Shown here piece after piece: positions 6,935 through 15,971 of a stretch of DNA of 64,000 nucleotides. Source of the DNA: Candidatus Magnetocorallium paracelense. Its GTDB lineage: Bacteria; Nitrospirota; Thermodesulfovibrionia; Thermodesulfovibrionales; Magnetobacteriaceae. Position 1 is the stretch's first letter; each line of letters starts with the position of its first letter. The position numbers were made by a program, and so were the translations under genes. The stretch is from NCBI GenBank assembly GCA_029001845.1, contig JAREWP010000049.1:72501-136500 (forward strand). The letters are read 5' to 3'. The notes under the pieces are model-generated. The model saw nothing but the letters and a program-made list of their open reading frames with translations, was not told the DNA's origin and ran no database searches.

Positions 6935-8056
6935 ATGATTTTAGATAATTTAATAGAAGAAATAGCCAATATACACAAAAACAGACAAAACCTCATAAAG
7001 TCTGCAAATAAACGCGCTCTGGGCTGGCTGTCTATATATACTCCCGAGGAAATTGTATATGCCGCCGGCATAATCCCCTTCAGAATTACAGGTGAAACCC
7101 GTACAGAGACTCCCAAAGCGGGAGGCCATATGCACAGAAACATTTGTCCCTATGTGTTGAGCTGTTTGGAAGAGGGGCTGGACAGAGTAAATGATTTCAG
7201 TGATGGAGTAATAATAGCGAATGCCTGCGACGCCAGGCTGGCTCTTTATGATGTATGGAAGTATTTTTTGAATATGGATTTTGTCCATATGCTGGATTTA
7301 CCCAAGCAGATCGATTCGTCTACAAAAGATTACTTTGTCCATGAAATATATCATCTTATGGAAGCTATTGAGGATCATTACAATTGCAAGATAAAGGAAG
7401 ATGATTTGAGCAACGCCATCAATCTATGTAATGAAACACGTATGCTTTTGCAAAACATTTATGAACTGAGAAAAAAACCTTCTCCGCCGATAACGGGCAT
7501 TCAGGCTCTTGATATCGTAAAGTCAAGCATGACAGGACTAAAAAAGGAGTTCAATACAAAAGCATCACGTTTATTAGAGAAACTTGAAAAATCGGATATG
7601 GACAGCATCAAGGAAAAGCATAGGGTAATGATCTGCGGCGGTTTTTTCGATCATACCCATATAATAGAACTTATTGAGAAGATGGATGCAATTGTGGTAT
7701 GCGAAGATTTAAGTAATGGTATTAAGTATTTCGAGGGTCGAGTGGATATCATGAAAGAGCCTGTAAAAGCACTTTCCGATTATTATCTTGAAAAAGCCAC
7801 CTGTGCGAGGATGGCGGATTCGGAAAAACGTTTTAACCATATGTGGCAGCTTATTGAGGACTATAATGTACAATCCGTAATTTACATCTCTCTGAAGTTT
7901 TGCGATAGCAACCTTATCGATTTTTATTATCAAAAGAAGAGATTGTATGAAAGAGATATTCCCGTACTTTTGATCGAAACCGAACGTACTCCAACCAATT
8001 TGGAACAAATACGTACGCGCATACAGGCGTTTCTGGAGTCAATGGGCTTGTTCTGA
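6935..8056 (+). CDS. 2-hydroxyacyl-CoA dehydratase / BcrBC-HgdAB family, small subunit
   Basis: 373 residues from ATG 6935; a longer reading from GTG 6896 would start inside repeat sequence and is less likely. Family features: GWLSIYTPEEIVYAAGIIPFRI near the N-terminus, HRNICPYVLSCLEEGL (C71, C77), IANACDARLALYDVW (C98), the middle block RVMICGGFFDHTHIIELIE, and YISLKFCDSNLIDFYYQKKRL (C323) followed by PVLLIETERTPTNLEQIRTRIQAFLE. It complements the large subunit at 4678-6045. The set large-activator-small is the full requirement for an HgdABC-like enzyme, but a double-cubane-cluster protein or other reductase cannot be excluded. Confidence 0.8.
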   Translation: MILDNLIEEIANIHKNRQNLIKSANKRALGWLSIYTPEEIVYAAGIIPFRITGETRTETPKAGGHMHRNICPYVLSCLEEGLDRVNDFSDGVIIANACDARLALYDVWKYFLNMDFVHMLDLPKQIDSSTKDYFVHEIYHLMEAIEDHYNCKIKEDDLSNAINLCNETRMLLQNIYELRKKPSPPITGIQALDIVKSSMTGLKKEFNTKASRLLEKLEKSDMDSIKEKHRVMICGGFFDHTHIIELIEKMDAIVVCEDLSNGIKYFEGRVDIMKEPVKALSDYYLEKATCARMADSEKRFNHMWQLIEDYNVQSVIYISLKFCDSNLIDFYYQKKRLYERDIPVLLIETERTPTNLEQIRTRIQAFLESMGLF

Positions 8057-8130
8057 TTAATTAAAACACTGTTGTATTTATCGTAATTATTGAAATTTAT
8101 CTCAAGGTCTCAGGCACTGGGGATTCATAA

Positions 8131-9606
8131 TTATTGAACCATCAGTATGGCGCCTGACAAGGGGCCAAGACTCGGCCCTTGTATAGAACTGTTCCTGACT
8201 ATATAGGAGTTTCCATACAAAAGACAAGAGAGCTTTGTATTATCGGGAAAACGATTTCCTGTCGGAACATCCACAGAATACTCCCCTTCGTTGTTGTTTA
8301 TTATTACTACAATTTTTTCCTCGCCCAAGGAGCGCATAAAAGCATAGACGTTTTTCCCGGAATCGGATGACAGGTTGATATAATTGCCTCTCCTGAGAGA
8401 GGGGTGTGCTTTTCTTATGGATATAAGATTCCTAAAAAAGCTTAAAAGAGAGATATCCCATGCCGATTCGTCCCAAGGCATGGCTCTTCTGCAATCTGGA
8501 TCTCTTTTGCCGGATAATCCGATTTCGGTTCCATAATAAATTGCAGGAGCGCCGGGATATGTCATTTGGAAAAGCGTTGTAAGGAAGAGGATTCTTTTAT
8601 CTTCCCTGGCAAGAGTAAGATATCTCACTGTGTCGTGACTTTCGATGAGGTTATATTGAGAGAAGAGGACATCTTTATGATAATTCAGGAACATAGTTTC
8701 TATTCTTTTTGCAAAATCTCCGGCCCTTATGGTCTTTTTGGGCCTGTGACCCTGTTTTTTCATTATACCTTTGTCCAGCTTATCGCCAATAAAAAAACTT
8801 ATACAGGCAGTGGCGAAACCATAATTCATAATTGCATCGAGCTGATCTCCCATGAGCCATTTCTTTGCTGTTCTTTTTTTTTCGTCAACCCAGATTTCTC
8901 CGACAATATAGGCGTCCTGATTCGATCCTTTTACAACATCACGAAACTCGCGCCAAAAGCTGTGGTCATCAATCTCTTTAAAGGCATCCAGCCGCCATCC
9001 GTCAATGCCTCGCTCTGTCCAGTATTTCGCTACATTCAGCAGGAAACGTCTTACATCGGGGTTTTTTACATTGAATTGTGGAAGCCTCTTGTTTCCGTGC
9101 CAGGATTTGTAAGTATGTTGACTCCCGTCGGAGTAGGCATTTAAGGGAAATCCCTTAATGTGAAACCAATCGACATAAGGAGATTCGCTTCCACACTCAA
9201 GAATATGATTGAACTGGAAAAAACCTCTTCCTGCATGATTAAATACACCATCCAATATGATTCTTATTCCCCTGGAATGTGACTCTTTCAGTAATTTTTC
9301 GAATGCTCCGTTACCGCCTAAAAGAGGGTCTATTTCAAAATAATCGTGAGTATGATAACGGTGATTGGCAGGTGATTGGAAAATGGGATTCAGATAGATG
9401 GCGTTTATTCCCAGCTCCTCCAGATAGTCCAGTTTTTCGGTAATGCCGAACAAATCTCCGCCTTGAAATGAATGATAGTCAGGAGGACTTCCCCAGGGTT
9501 GTAAACCGGAAGGTTTATATGAATCAAGACCTTTTGCGAAACGATCGGGAAATATTTGATAAAAAATTGCGTCTTTTACCCAATCGGGAGCGATGTTATT
9601 CCTCAT
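8131..9606 (-). CDS. GH13 alpha-amylase family hydrolase (neopullulanase/cyclomaltodextrinase-like)
   Basis: 491 residues from ATG 9606, with GGGGA about 11 nt upstream; a TTG-started extension of 12 residues runs into a terminator hairpin. GH13 regions are complete: DGVFNH (region I), LPQFN (region V), GWRLDAFKEID with nucleophile D207, VGEIW with acid/base E237, and ESHDT with D325. AIFYQIFPDRFAKG at the N-terminus and the LPQFN form point to the GH13_20 branch, which cleaves maltodextrins, cyclodextrins or pullulan. The CBM34 domain usual in that branch is missing and no signal peptide is seen, so a cytoplasmic enzyme acting on internal glucans is likely. It is close in sequence to the enzyme at 52329-53816 and lies downstream of a glycogen synthase-like gene. 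Confidence 0.92.
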   Translation of the reverse strand: MRNNIAPDWVKDAIFYQIFPDRFAKGLDSYKPSGLQPWGSPPDYHSFQGGDLFGITEKLDYLEELGINAIYLNPIFQSPANHRYHTHDYFEIDPLLGGNGAFEKLLKESHSRGIRIILDGVFNHAGRGFFQFNHILECGSESPYVDWFHIKGFPLNAYSDGSQHTYKSWHGNKRLPQFNVKNPDVRRFLLNVAKYWTERGIDGWRLDAFKEIDDHSFWREFRDVVKGSNQDAYIVGEIWVDEKKRTAKKWLMGDQLDAIMNYGFATACISFFIGDKLDKGIMKKQGHRPKKTIRAGDFAKRIETMFLNYHKDVLFSQYNLIESHDTVRYLTLAREDKRILFLTTLFQMTYPGAPAIYYGTEIGLSGKRDPDCRRAMPWDESAWDISLLSFFRNLISIRKAHPSLRRGNYINLSSDSGKNVYAFMRSLGEEKIVVIINNNEGEYSVDVPTGNRFPDNTKLSCLLYGNSYIVRNSSIQGPSLGPLSGAILMVQ

Positions 9607-9642
9607 ATAGATGGTGTCCCCTATTAGAGAATTAAACAACAA

Positions 9643-9667
9643 GGGACAGGCTTTGGATGCCTGTCCC
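9643..9667 (-). terminator. Terminator hairpin after the GT4 gene
   Basis: Perfect 9-bp stem (GGGACAGGC / GCCTGTCCC) with a 7-nt loop, followed on the minus strand by TTGTTGTTT. It lies 34 bp after the GT4 stop and before the GH13 start, so it may terminate or attenuate between the two. Confidence 0.55.
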
Positions 9668-9700
9668 GGTTAATTTCCAATAAAAATAAATATAAGAAAA

Positions 9701-10870
9701 TTAGTAATTCAGAAGGGCGTTGTATACGCCTTCGGTATACTCGGCGATTTTATCCCAATTATACTCTTCCTCTACTGCTCTGCGACCATTTGCTCCCAAA
9801 GCCCGGCAATGATCGTGATCCGCCAGAAGCGAACCTATACCGTGGGCAAGTCCTCCGGGGTTGGCGTCTACAAGAAAACCGTTTACATCATGCCATATAA
9901 ACTCTTTTGTACCTCCCGCATTTGTGGCCACAACCGGTTTGCCGGCTGACCACGCTTCGAGAGCTACAATTCCGAAAGGCTCGTTTCTGCTTGGCATCGC
10001 CATAATATCTACTGAACGTATAAGATCTACATATTGCCAACGCGGAAGGGCCTCTAAAAATATAATGGAGCCGGCGGCGCCCACTTCATGAGCTCTGCGT
10101 ACTACAGCCTCTTTTTCAGGGCCGGTTCCGGAAATGATGAATTTAGTTTCAGGGTATGATGAAAGAACCATGGGTACGGCTTCAACAAGTAAATCCATGC
10201 CTTTTTGAAGAGTCATACGACCAGGGGCGAAGATTGTCGGAGCCAGGGCGTCGATTCCATATCTGGCTTTTACATCGGCAGGATTCAGATAGCCGTCAAA
10301 AGCATGATAGGCAACACCATTGTGAACGACATGAATCTTTTCTCCCGGCACCTGATAGATTCTTTTTAATTCGTCAGCCAGAAAATGACTTACCGATATG
10401 ACAGTATCCGAGTTGTGGCAGCCCGATGCCTCGGCGTCTCTTATCCACTGGGCGAATCCGTCAAAAAAGACATTACCGTCTCTTCCGTATTCGGTGGAAT
10501 GCATGGTTAAAATGCCCTTTGTTCCAAAACCGTCCATCACATACTTCATTGCATTGGAGGTCAGCCAGTCATGGGCATGGGTGAGTTCAAAATTCCCGAT
10601 AAGATTAGTCACTTCATGAAACCTGTGAGCCATTGCTTTACACATGAGATCCATACACTCGACAAAGTTATCGCTTAAACCGTGATCTACCCTGTGGTAG
10701 TGCACTCCGTCGATAATGTCATAGTGATTCTGATTCTCTTTCCTCCTGGTGATCACATGAATTTCATGCCCCCTTCTCTCAAGCCCTGCGGCAAGCTCGG
10801 TAACATGTACGCCTACGCCTCCGACTAAAATCGAATGTAGTGACTCCCAGGTAAACATTGCAACACGCAT
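9701..10870 (-). CDS. GT4-family glycosyltransferase, glycogen synthase-like
   Basis: 389 residues. N-terminal domain carries the GGVGVHVTELAAGLERRGHEIHVIT nucleotide-sugar enzyme motif. The C-terminal domain has APGRMTLQKG with R218 and K223, which bind the donor phosphates, and the E297-PFGIVAL-E305 pair of retaining GT-B enzymes. The sequence style (FTWES, HAHDWLT, LTMHSTEYGR) resembles the GT4 glucan synthases found in bacteria and archaea and not the longer GT5 GlgA. Together with the GH13 gene downstream it suggests synthesis and breakdown of a storage alpha-glucan. TAAGGAGG sits before the ATG. Confidence 0.85.
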   Translation of the reverse strand: MRVAMFTWESLHSILVGGVGVHVTELAAGLERRGHEIHVITRRKENQNHYDIIDGVHYHRVDHGLSDNFVECMDLMCKAMAHRFHEVTNLIGNFELTHAHDWLTSNAMKYVMDGFGTKGILTMHSTEYGRDGNVFFDGFAQWIRDAEASGCHNSDTVISVSHFLADELKRIYQVPGEKIHVVHNGVAYHAFDGYLNPADVKARYGIDALAPTIFAPGRMTLQKGMDLLVEAVPMVLSSYPETKFIISGTGPEKEAVVRRAHEVGAAGSIIFLEALPRWQYVDLIRSVDIMAMPSRNEPFGIVALEAWSAGKPVVATNAGGTKEFIWHDVNGFLVDANPGGLAHGIGSLLADHDHCRALGANGRRAVEEEYNWDKIAEYTEGVYNALLNY

Positions 10871-10967
10871 TTGCTTTTTCCTCCTTAAGGTAAAATGTAT
10901 TAAAAAAAATTAAGAGCAACCGCTCCTTTTAATAAAAAGCTCAATAGCGATATAGTGTACGGACAAA

Positions 10968-11354
10968 TCAGTCAGCTTGCCCAAGGATTTCGCCTTCTCT
11001 GCTATCCGGTTCATTCAAGGAATCTGAAACGGCCAATGAGTCGACATTCTCTTCAAAATCGTCCTCTTCCCCGATTTCGTTGGCTTCCTCTTCAATGAAT
11101 GAAGGATTATTCCCCAGAAGGGTATCGATTTTTTTTGTTTCGTCGTCAGAGTAACCGAAAGCCCAACATCCCTCCATTCTTGAAATATTATCGAGAAACT
11201 GAGCTGCCCGCCTGTCTTTAAGACAAAGGGGCTTGCCTGCCACATCGGAATAAATATTTACTATAAGCTCTGCGCCGTCATCATTAAATGAGTAGTCGAT
11301 CTTGGAAATACGATCGAGGTTGTAAAAATCATGCCCTGCCTTTAACCAAAACAT
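10968..11354 (-). CDS. Hypothetical acidic protein
   Basis: 128 residues from ATG 11354, preferred over the ATG at 11366 because GGAGG lies 5 nt before it. Not recognised. Residues 1 to about 75 look like a small alpha/beta domain beginning FWLKAGHDFYNLDRISKIDYSF and including KDRRAAQFLDNIS. The remainder is strongly acidic (EEEANEIGEEDDFEENVD) and probably unstructured. No membrane segment or signal peptide. It is 97 bp upstream of the GT4 gene on the same strand and may be co-transcribed with it. Confidence 0.75.
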   Translation of the reverse strand: MFWLKAGHDFYNLDRISKIDYSFNDDGAELIVNIYSDVAGKPLCLKDRRAAQFLDNISRMEGCWAFGYSDDETKKIDTLLGNNPSFIEEEANEIGEEDDFEENVDSLAVSDSLNEPDSREGEILGQAD

Positions 11355-12222
11355 CTTAGCCTCCATAGGGTCGTCAGGGTTGATTAAAGTGACTCTGACG
11401 ATCTGTCTGAATGTAGAGAAGGGGCACTTGCGTCCCTGTATTAAAAAATTTCAGGTAAATGTAAGAAATTTAGCGACCTTTGTGCGCACAATCCGGAATT
11501 ATAAGTGATTTTAAAAACTTTCCTGTCCGCGCAAACTTTACTTTGCGGATATATGAGCTGTCCTTTAAAAATAAAGGAAGAATAAAAACGACATTATAAC
11601 TTATTGGATGTTTTTTTTGCCATTACCGAAATTAAAAGATTTAATAATATTAAATACAACTTATGAGAATATCCGTTGGGGATAACCCTCAACATCATTA
11701 TTTACAGGAATAAAAATGATCGAACAGGGATGCGATAAATGCAGGCATGCAAACCGATAAAGAACACAGCAAAGTCAATATGAAGCTTGGTATTATGGTG
11801 CTATTGATTTACAATCCCGGTCAGTTTTGTTTCATGGATACAAAAAAACGTTTTCGATGAATGATTATATCCGATACCTCAGAAGCATGCGAGAGTTAGC
11901 CGATAAAGTTGAATGTGATGTTCAGTAGATTGATTACATTCTATGGAAACAATTCGATCCCTAACCACGAATCCTTTTTCATTGGTATTTGTTATATAAT
12001 AACAGACTCTGTGGTGATACGAAGGCCATGGACGTTTGTCCTGTAATCTTGTCTTACCAGCAGCCCTGTCAGGTGCGTAGTGAACCTGCTATCGACAAAA
12101 AATGTAGATATCGTATATAAAAATAACGTAAAGGTGTAAAGACCGGCAAAACGCTGAGATCGAAAGGTCGAAATGAAAAGCAGAGGCATCTGAAATCATT
12201 AATCGTCAATGATAATCGTTAA
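11355..12222. other. Long region without an intact gene
   Basis: No credible gene found. Three things are visible. A hairpin GCGCAAA/TTTGCG lies near 11528-11550. A short plus frame of about 59 codons ends at TAG about 11926, reads YEAWYYGAIDLQSRSVLFHGYKKTFSMNDYIRYLRSMRELADKV, and lacks an upstream start; it could be the tail of a decayed gene. A 30-codon frame starts at 12028. The rest is AT-rich with stops in all frames. It probably contains the promoter of the acidic protein gene near its left edge. Confidence 0.5.
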
Positions 12223-12349
12223 TTAATACGACAGCGAAACTTTATAAATCGCTATTCAGGCAGCAGGCACAAGGCACAAGAAAAATCCAACCTTATGCCT
12301 TATGCCTTAACGGTTCGTTGTATATGACAACGTGTCGCTGTCGTATTAA
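12223..12349. repeat. Palindromic MITE-like element upstream of pyk
   Basis: Perfect 15-bp terminal inverted repeats (TTAATACGACAGCGA / TCGCTGTCGTATTAA) bound 127 bp. Inside, GGCACAAGGCACAAG faces CTTATGCCTTATGCC, so a transcript would form a long stem with G-U pairs. It ends 53 bp before the pyruvate kinase start. Confidence 0.75.
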
Positions 12350-12402
12350 CTGATTTACTCAAGGCGCCTGTACAAGCGGACATATCGTAGGAGAATTATA
12401 AT

Positions 12403-13842
12403 ATGAATAAAAGGCGTACAAAAATCATTTGTACAATGGGGCCCGCCGTTGCGTCGGAAAAATCGATTAATAAGCTCATCAAGGCCGGTATGGATACGGC
12501 GCGATTGAACTTTTCGCATGGAAGCCACGATGATCATGGATGGTTTGTTAAAACGATAAGGAAATGCTCCGGTGAAAACGGTAAACCCATAGCAGTACTT
12601 CAGGACCTCCAGGGTATCAAGATACGGGTAGGATCTGTGCAGGATGGCAAAATCGTATTGAAAAATGGTTCTCATATCGCTTTAAAACCTGGGCCGGGTC
12701 TGACTAATAACGACACTATTTACATATCTTACCCTGCATTACTTACAGATCTGATGCCGGGCCAGAAAGTACGTATTGATGACGGCTTGCTGGAACTGAA
12801 GGTGCTAAAAAAAGAAAAAAACAACTTAATCGCTCAGGTCAGGCAGGGCGGACAGCTTTCCCACAAAAAGGGCGTAAACTTTCCAGACACCAAAATTTCT
12901 GTCAGTCCCTTTACCGATAAAGACAGGGAAGATATCGAATTCGGAGTAAAGGTCGAGGTGGATTACATAGCTCTCTCTTTTGTGCGTAATGCAGACGACA
13001 TATGGGCTGTTAAGAAATATATGATGAGTCTTGGAGCTTCTATACCGATAATTGCAAAAATTGAGATACCGGAAGCCATTATCGGAATAAATGAAATACT
13101 GGAAGTTGCGGACGGTATCATGGTGGCCCGTGGCGATCTGGGTGTCGAAGTTTCTCTTGCCAAGGTGCCGCTTATACAAAAAGATCTGATCAGGAAAGCA
13201 AATGACAAAGGTAAGATTGTAATAACTGCTACTCAGATGCTGGAGTCTATGCGCTTCAACAAGTTCCCTACACGAGCCGAAGCTGCGGATGTAGCCAACG
13301 CTGTTATGGATGGTACGGATGCAGTTATGCTGTCAGCAGAAACATCGGCAGGAAAATTCCCTGTGGAAACAGTCAAAACAATGCGCCATATAATAGAAAC
13401 AACGGAAAGTAAACTACTTATTGACGGATTTCCCTCTATGTATCCGAAATCTCTTTTTGCAGACGAAAAGCACAGTTTCGCAGTGGCTGAGGCAGCCGAT
13501 AAAATAGTGGATATAGTAAAAGCCAAATGTATCGTTACGTTTACCAATTCAGGCTTTACGGCCATGCTGATTTCAAAATGTCGACCTTCTGTTCATGTTC
13601 TCTCCTTCACTCCTGTTGAAAAAGTTGAGCGTAAGATGTCTCTTTATTGGGGGGTGAGGCCATATTACAGTGAAGAAGTAAAAGACACGGAAGAGATGAT
13701 CGAGAAGGTGGAAAAAGTTATAATCGAAAATCGCATAGCAAAGCAGGATGAAGTAATAATCATTTTGTTGAGTTCACCTTTTAAAAGGGGTGGCAAAACC
13801 AACATGCTGAAAATACATAAACTTGGCAGCAACGGGTTTTAG
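12403..13842 (+). CDS. pyk: Pyruvate kinase
   Basis: 479 residues, the length of the two-domain bacterial enzyme without a C-terminal PEP-utiliser domain. It converts phosphoenolpyruvate and ADP to pyruvate and ATP. Motifs: RRTKIICTMGPA, ARLNFSHGSH, the catalytic Lys/metal-Glu segment IIAKIEIPEA, VARGDLGVE, ATQMLESM, and TRAEAADVANAVMDGTDAVMLSAETSAGKFP. The usual DTKGPEIR is DLQGIKIR here, a variant of the DLQGPKIR form. GTAGGAG lies 9 nt before the ATG. It is single in the stretch, with palindromic DNA upstream that may influence expression. Confidence 0.97.
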   Translation: MNKRRTKIICTMGPAVASEKSINKLIKAGMDTARLNFSHGSHDDHGWFVKTIRKCSGENGKPIAVLQDLQGIKIRVGSVQDGKIVLKNGSHIALKPGPGLTNNDTIYISYPALLTDLMPGQKVRIDDGLLELKVLKKEKNNLIAQVRQGGQLSHKKGVNFPDTKISVSPFTDKDREDIEFGVKVEVDYIALSFVRNADDIWAVKKYMMSLGASIPIIAKIEIPEAIIGINEILEVADGIMVARGDLGVEVSLAKVPLIQKDLIRKANDKGKIVITATQMLESMRFNKFPTRAEAADVANAVMDGTDAVMLSAETSAGKFPVETVKTMRHIIETTESKLLIDGFPSMYPKSLFADEKHSFAVAEAADKIVDIVKAKCIVTFTNSGFTAMLISKCRPSVHVLSFTPVEKVERKMSLYWGVRPYYSEEVKDTEEMIEKVEKVIIENRIAKQDEVIIILLSSPFKRGGKTNMLKIHKLGSNGF

Positions 13843-14000
13843 ACAATTTTTTAGTGTTCTTTATTCTTAGTTTACGCCAGTGATATTCAGTTAACGCTTT
13901 TTCTTAATATTTGTAATAAATAAAAATCACTTTAAAGACATTGAGAAAGATACCGATTTATTTTTTCAGGAAACGAAAGTTCGATTATTAGGAGAGAAAA

Positions 14001-14948
14001 ATGAGAAGAATTATTGGATTCATTTGTATAAGTTTTTTATTGATTGCATCTTCACAGGCAATGACAAAGAACAGAGTGCTTTTTATCGATTCCTATCATG
14101 AGGGATATGGTTGGAGCGATGGCGTAACAGAGGGCGTTAAAAACATTTTAGGAAATAAAGTTGAGCTGAAAATTATCAGGATGGATACAAAACGCAATAC
14201 AGACGAACAGTTTAAAACTCAAGCTGCCATGAAAGCAAAAAGTGTTATTGAGTCATTCAGACCTGATGTCGTTATTGCTTCCGACGATAATGCATCAAAA
14301 TATTTAATTGCACCCTATTACAGAGGCAAAAATTTACCGGTTGTTTTTTGCGGTGTAAATTGGGACGCTTCTGTATACGGCTTTCCAGCCACGAATGTTA
14401 CCGGTATGATTGAAGTAACTCCTGTTCACAATCTTATAGAACTATTGCAAAAAATTAGTCCCGCTGTAAAAACAGGACTCTTAGGCCCTGACACCTTGAC
14501 TGCTCAAAGAGAAGTGACGAATCAACGAAGTATTTTAGGTGTTCAAGTAACCGAATATCTGGCAAAGGATTTTAATGACTATAAAAACGGGTTTAAAGAG
14601 CTGCAAATAAATTCTGACATAGTCATCCTTTTAAGCGATGGCGGACTTTACGATGACAAAGAAGCCGAGCTGATTACATTTCTTGAAAATAACACAAAAA
14701 AGCCTACAGGTTCTTTTTACGATTTTATGGCGGAAAAGACAATTTTTACCTACGCCAAAGATCCTCTGGAGCAAGGCGAATGGGCGGCGACTGCTGCACT
14801 TGAAATCATTGGAGGTAAATCGCCTGCCAATATTCCTGTGGTAAAGAATAAGAAGGGAGTATTAATGATTAATGTAAGAATGGCAAAAGCCGCAGGAATC
14901 AAAATCCCTGTTGAAATCATAAAATCGGCTCATAAAATTATCGAGTAA
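14001..14948 (+). CDS. ABC_sub_bind (PF04392-like) periplasmic binding protein
   Basis: 315 residues. A signal peptide is evident (RRIIGFICISFLLIASSQA, cleavage near residue 20). The body follows the ABC_sub_bind pattern: RVLFIDSYHEGYGWSDGVTEGV, RPDVVIASDDNASKYLIAPYY, LPVVFCGVNWDASVYGFPATNVTGM, and the closing AKAAGIKIPVEII. Such proteins resemble LuxP/TrpX-type solute receptors and often serve sensor kinases and not transporters. No permease, ATPase or sensor gene is adjacent, so it is an orphan receptor; the ligand is unknown. GGAGAG precedes the ATG. Confidence 0.85.
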   Translation: MRRIIGFICISFLLIASSQAMTKNRVLFIDSYHEGYGWSDGVTEGVKNILGNKVELKIIRMDTKRNTDEQFKTQAAMKAKSVIESFRPDVVIASDDNASKYLIAPYYRGKNLPVVFCGVNWDASVYGFPATNVTGMIEVTPVHNLIELLQKISPAVKTGLLGPDTLTAQREVTNQRSILGVQVTEYLAKDFNDYKNGFKELQINSDIVILLSDGGLYDDKEAELITFLENNTKKPTGSFYDFMAEKTIFTYAKDPLEQGEWAATAALEIIGGKSPANIPVVKNKKGVLMINVRMAKAAGIKIPVEIIKSAHKIIE

Positions 14949-15052
14949 TTGTGTATGTCGATAACGATCGAGAATATCGAGGAACAATGAAAACTTTAAT
15001 TAATCAACAATCCATGCTTTACCTATACGCATTGTCGGAGTCGGGGTAAATA

Positions 15053-15958
15053 GTGAAACGAAACAGGAGCTCTCTGTCAGTGAGTATTGTTTTTTTAAAT
15101 TACAATCGTCTGGATGAAACCAAAGAAACTGTTGAAAAACTTTTGCCATGCAAAGATAAGATTTCCGATTTAGAGATCATTGCCGTAGATAATGGTTCTA
15201 CAGACGGAACGAATGAATATTTACTGTCAATGAAAGATATTCTTGTACCGGTTATCTTAGATAATAATTACGGTATTGCCGGATACAATCGAGGATTTCA
15301 TTTAGCGAGCGGAGATATCATAATTGTGTTAGACGACGATTCCCATATAGACGCCGACACAGTAAACAGAGCAGTGGAATCGTTTATTGAAAACGATTCC
15401 ATTGGAGCAGTGGCGTTTAAAATACTCGACTCTGCGGGGAATCGTTTTAACACCTGGCACATTCCGTCAGATGACATTTATTGTGAGTCATTTGCCTTTG
15501 TTGGTTGCGGATTCGCTATAAGGAGAGAGCTTTTTAAGAAGGCAGGTTTTTATCCTGAGGAGTTTTTTTTGTACCATAATGAAATCTATGTGGCCATACG
15601 AATCAGACAATCGGGGTATAAAATTATGTACGATCCTGCCTGTATCGCTGTTCACAGAACCTCCGGAGAGTTGCGAGACCCTTCCAGAAGGATTTACTAT
15701 ACTTTGAAAAATTCCCTCTATCTGATTTGGATGTTCTACCCGTTACACTCTGCCATATACCTGATCGTTTCGAGGATAATAATAAGCTTCTCTTTGGCCG
15801 CGGCTCATAAAAAACCGTTACCCTTTATCGGCGGATTCCTCGATTTCTTATCTGCCTTGCCAAAGAGAGATACGCTGCCGATAAAATCACTGGATTATAT
15901 GAAACCTTTTTTCCGACAGAACAGTCTATTGCACAGGATAGGTTTATTTGAATTCTAA
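15053..15958 (+). CDS. GT2-family glycosyltransferase
   Basis: 301 residues from GTG 15053. GT-A fold motifs: SIVFLNYNRLDET, IIAVDNGSTDGT, the metal/donor DDDS (IIVLDDDSHID), and GCGFAIRRELFKKAGFYPEEFF, typical of rhamnosyl- or related sugar transferases that extend surface glycans. A hydrophobic segment (about residues 225-255) may anchor it at the membrane. It is 104 bp after the binding protein gene and converges with the kinase gene. Donor and acceptor cannot be read from the sequence. Confidence 0.88.
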   Translation: MKRNRSSLSVSIVFLNYNRLDETKETVEKLLPCKDKISDLEIIAVDNGSTDGTNEYLLSMKDILVPVILDNNYGIAGYNRGFHLASGDIIIVLDDDSHIDADTVNRAVESFIENDSIGAVAFKILDSAGNRFNTWHIPSDDIYCESFAFVGCGFAIRRELFKKAGFYPEEFFLYHNEIYVAIRIRQSGYKIMYDPACIAVHRTSGELRDPSRRIYYTLKNSLYLIWMFYPLHSAIYLIVSRIIISFSLAAAHKKPLPFIGGFLDFLSALPKRDTLPIKSLDYMKPFFRQNSLLHRIGLFEF

Positions 15959-15971
15959 AAAGACGTGAGTC

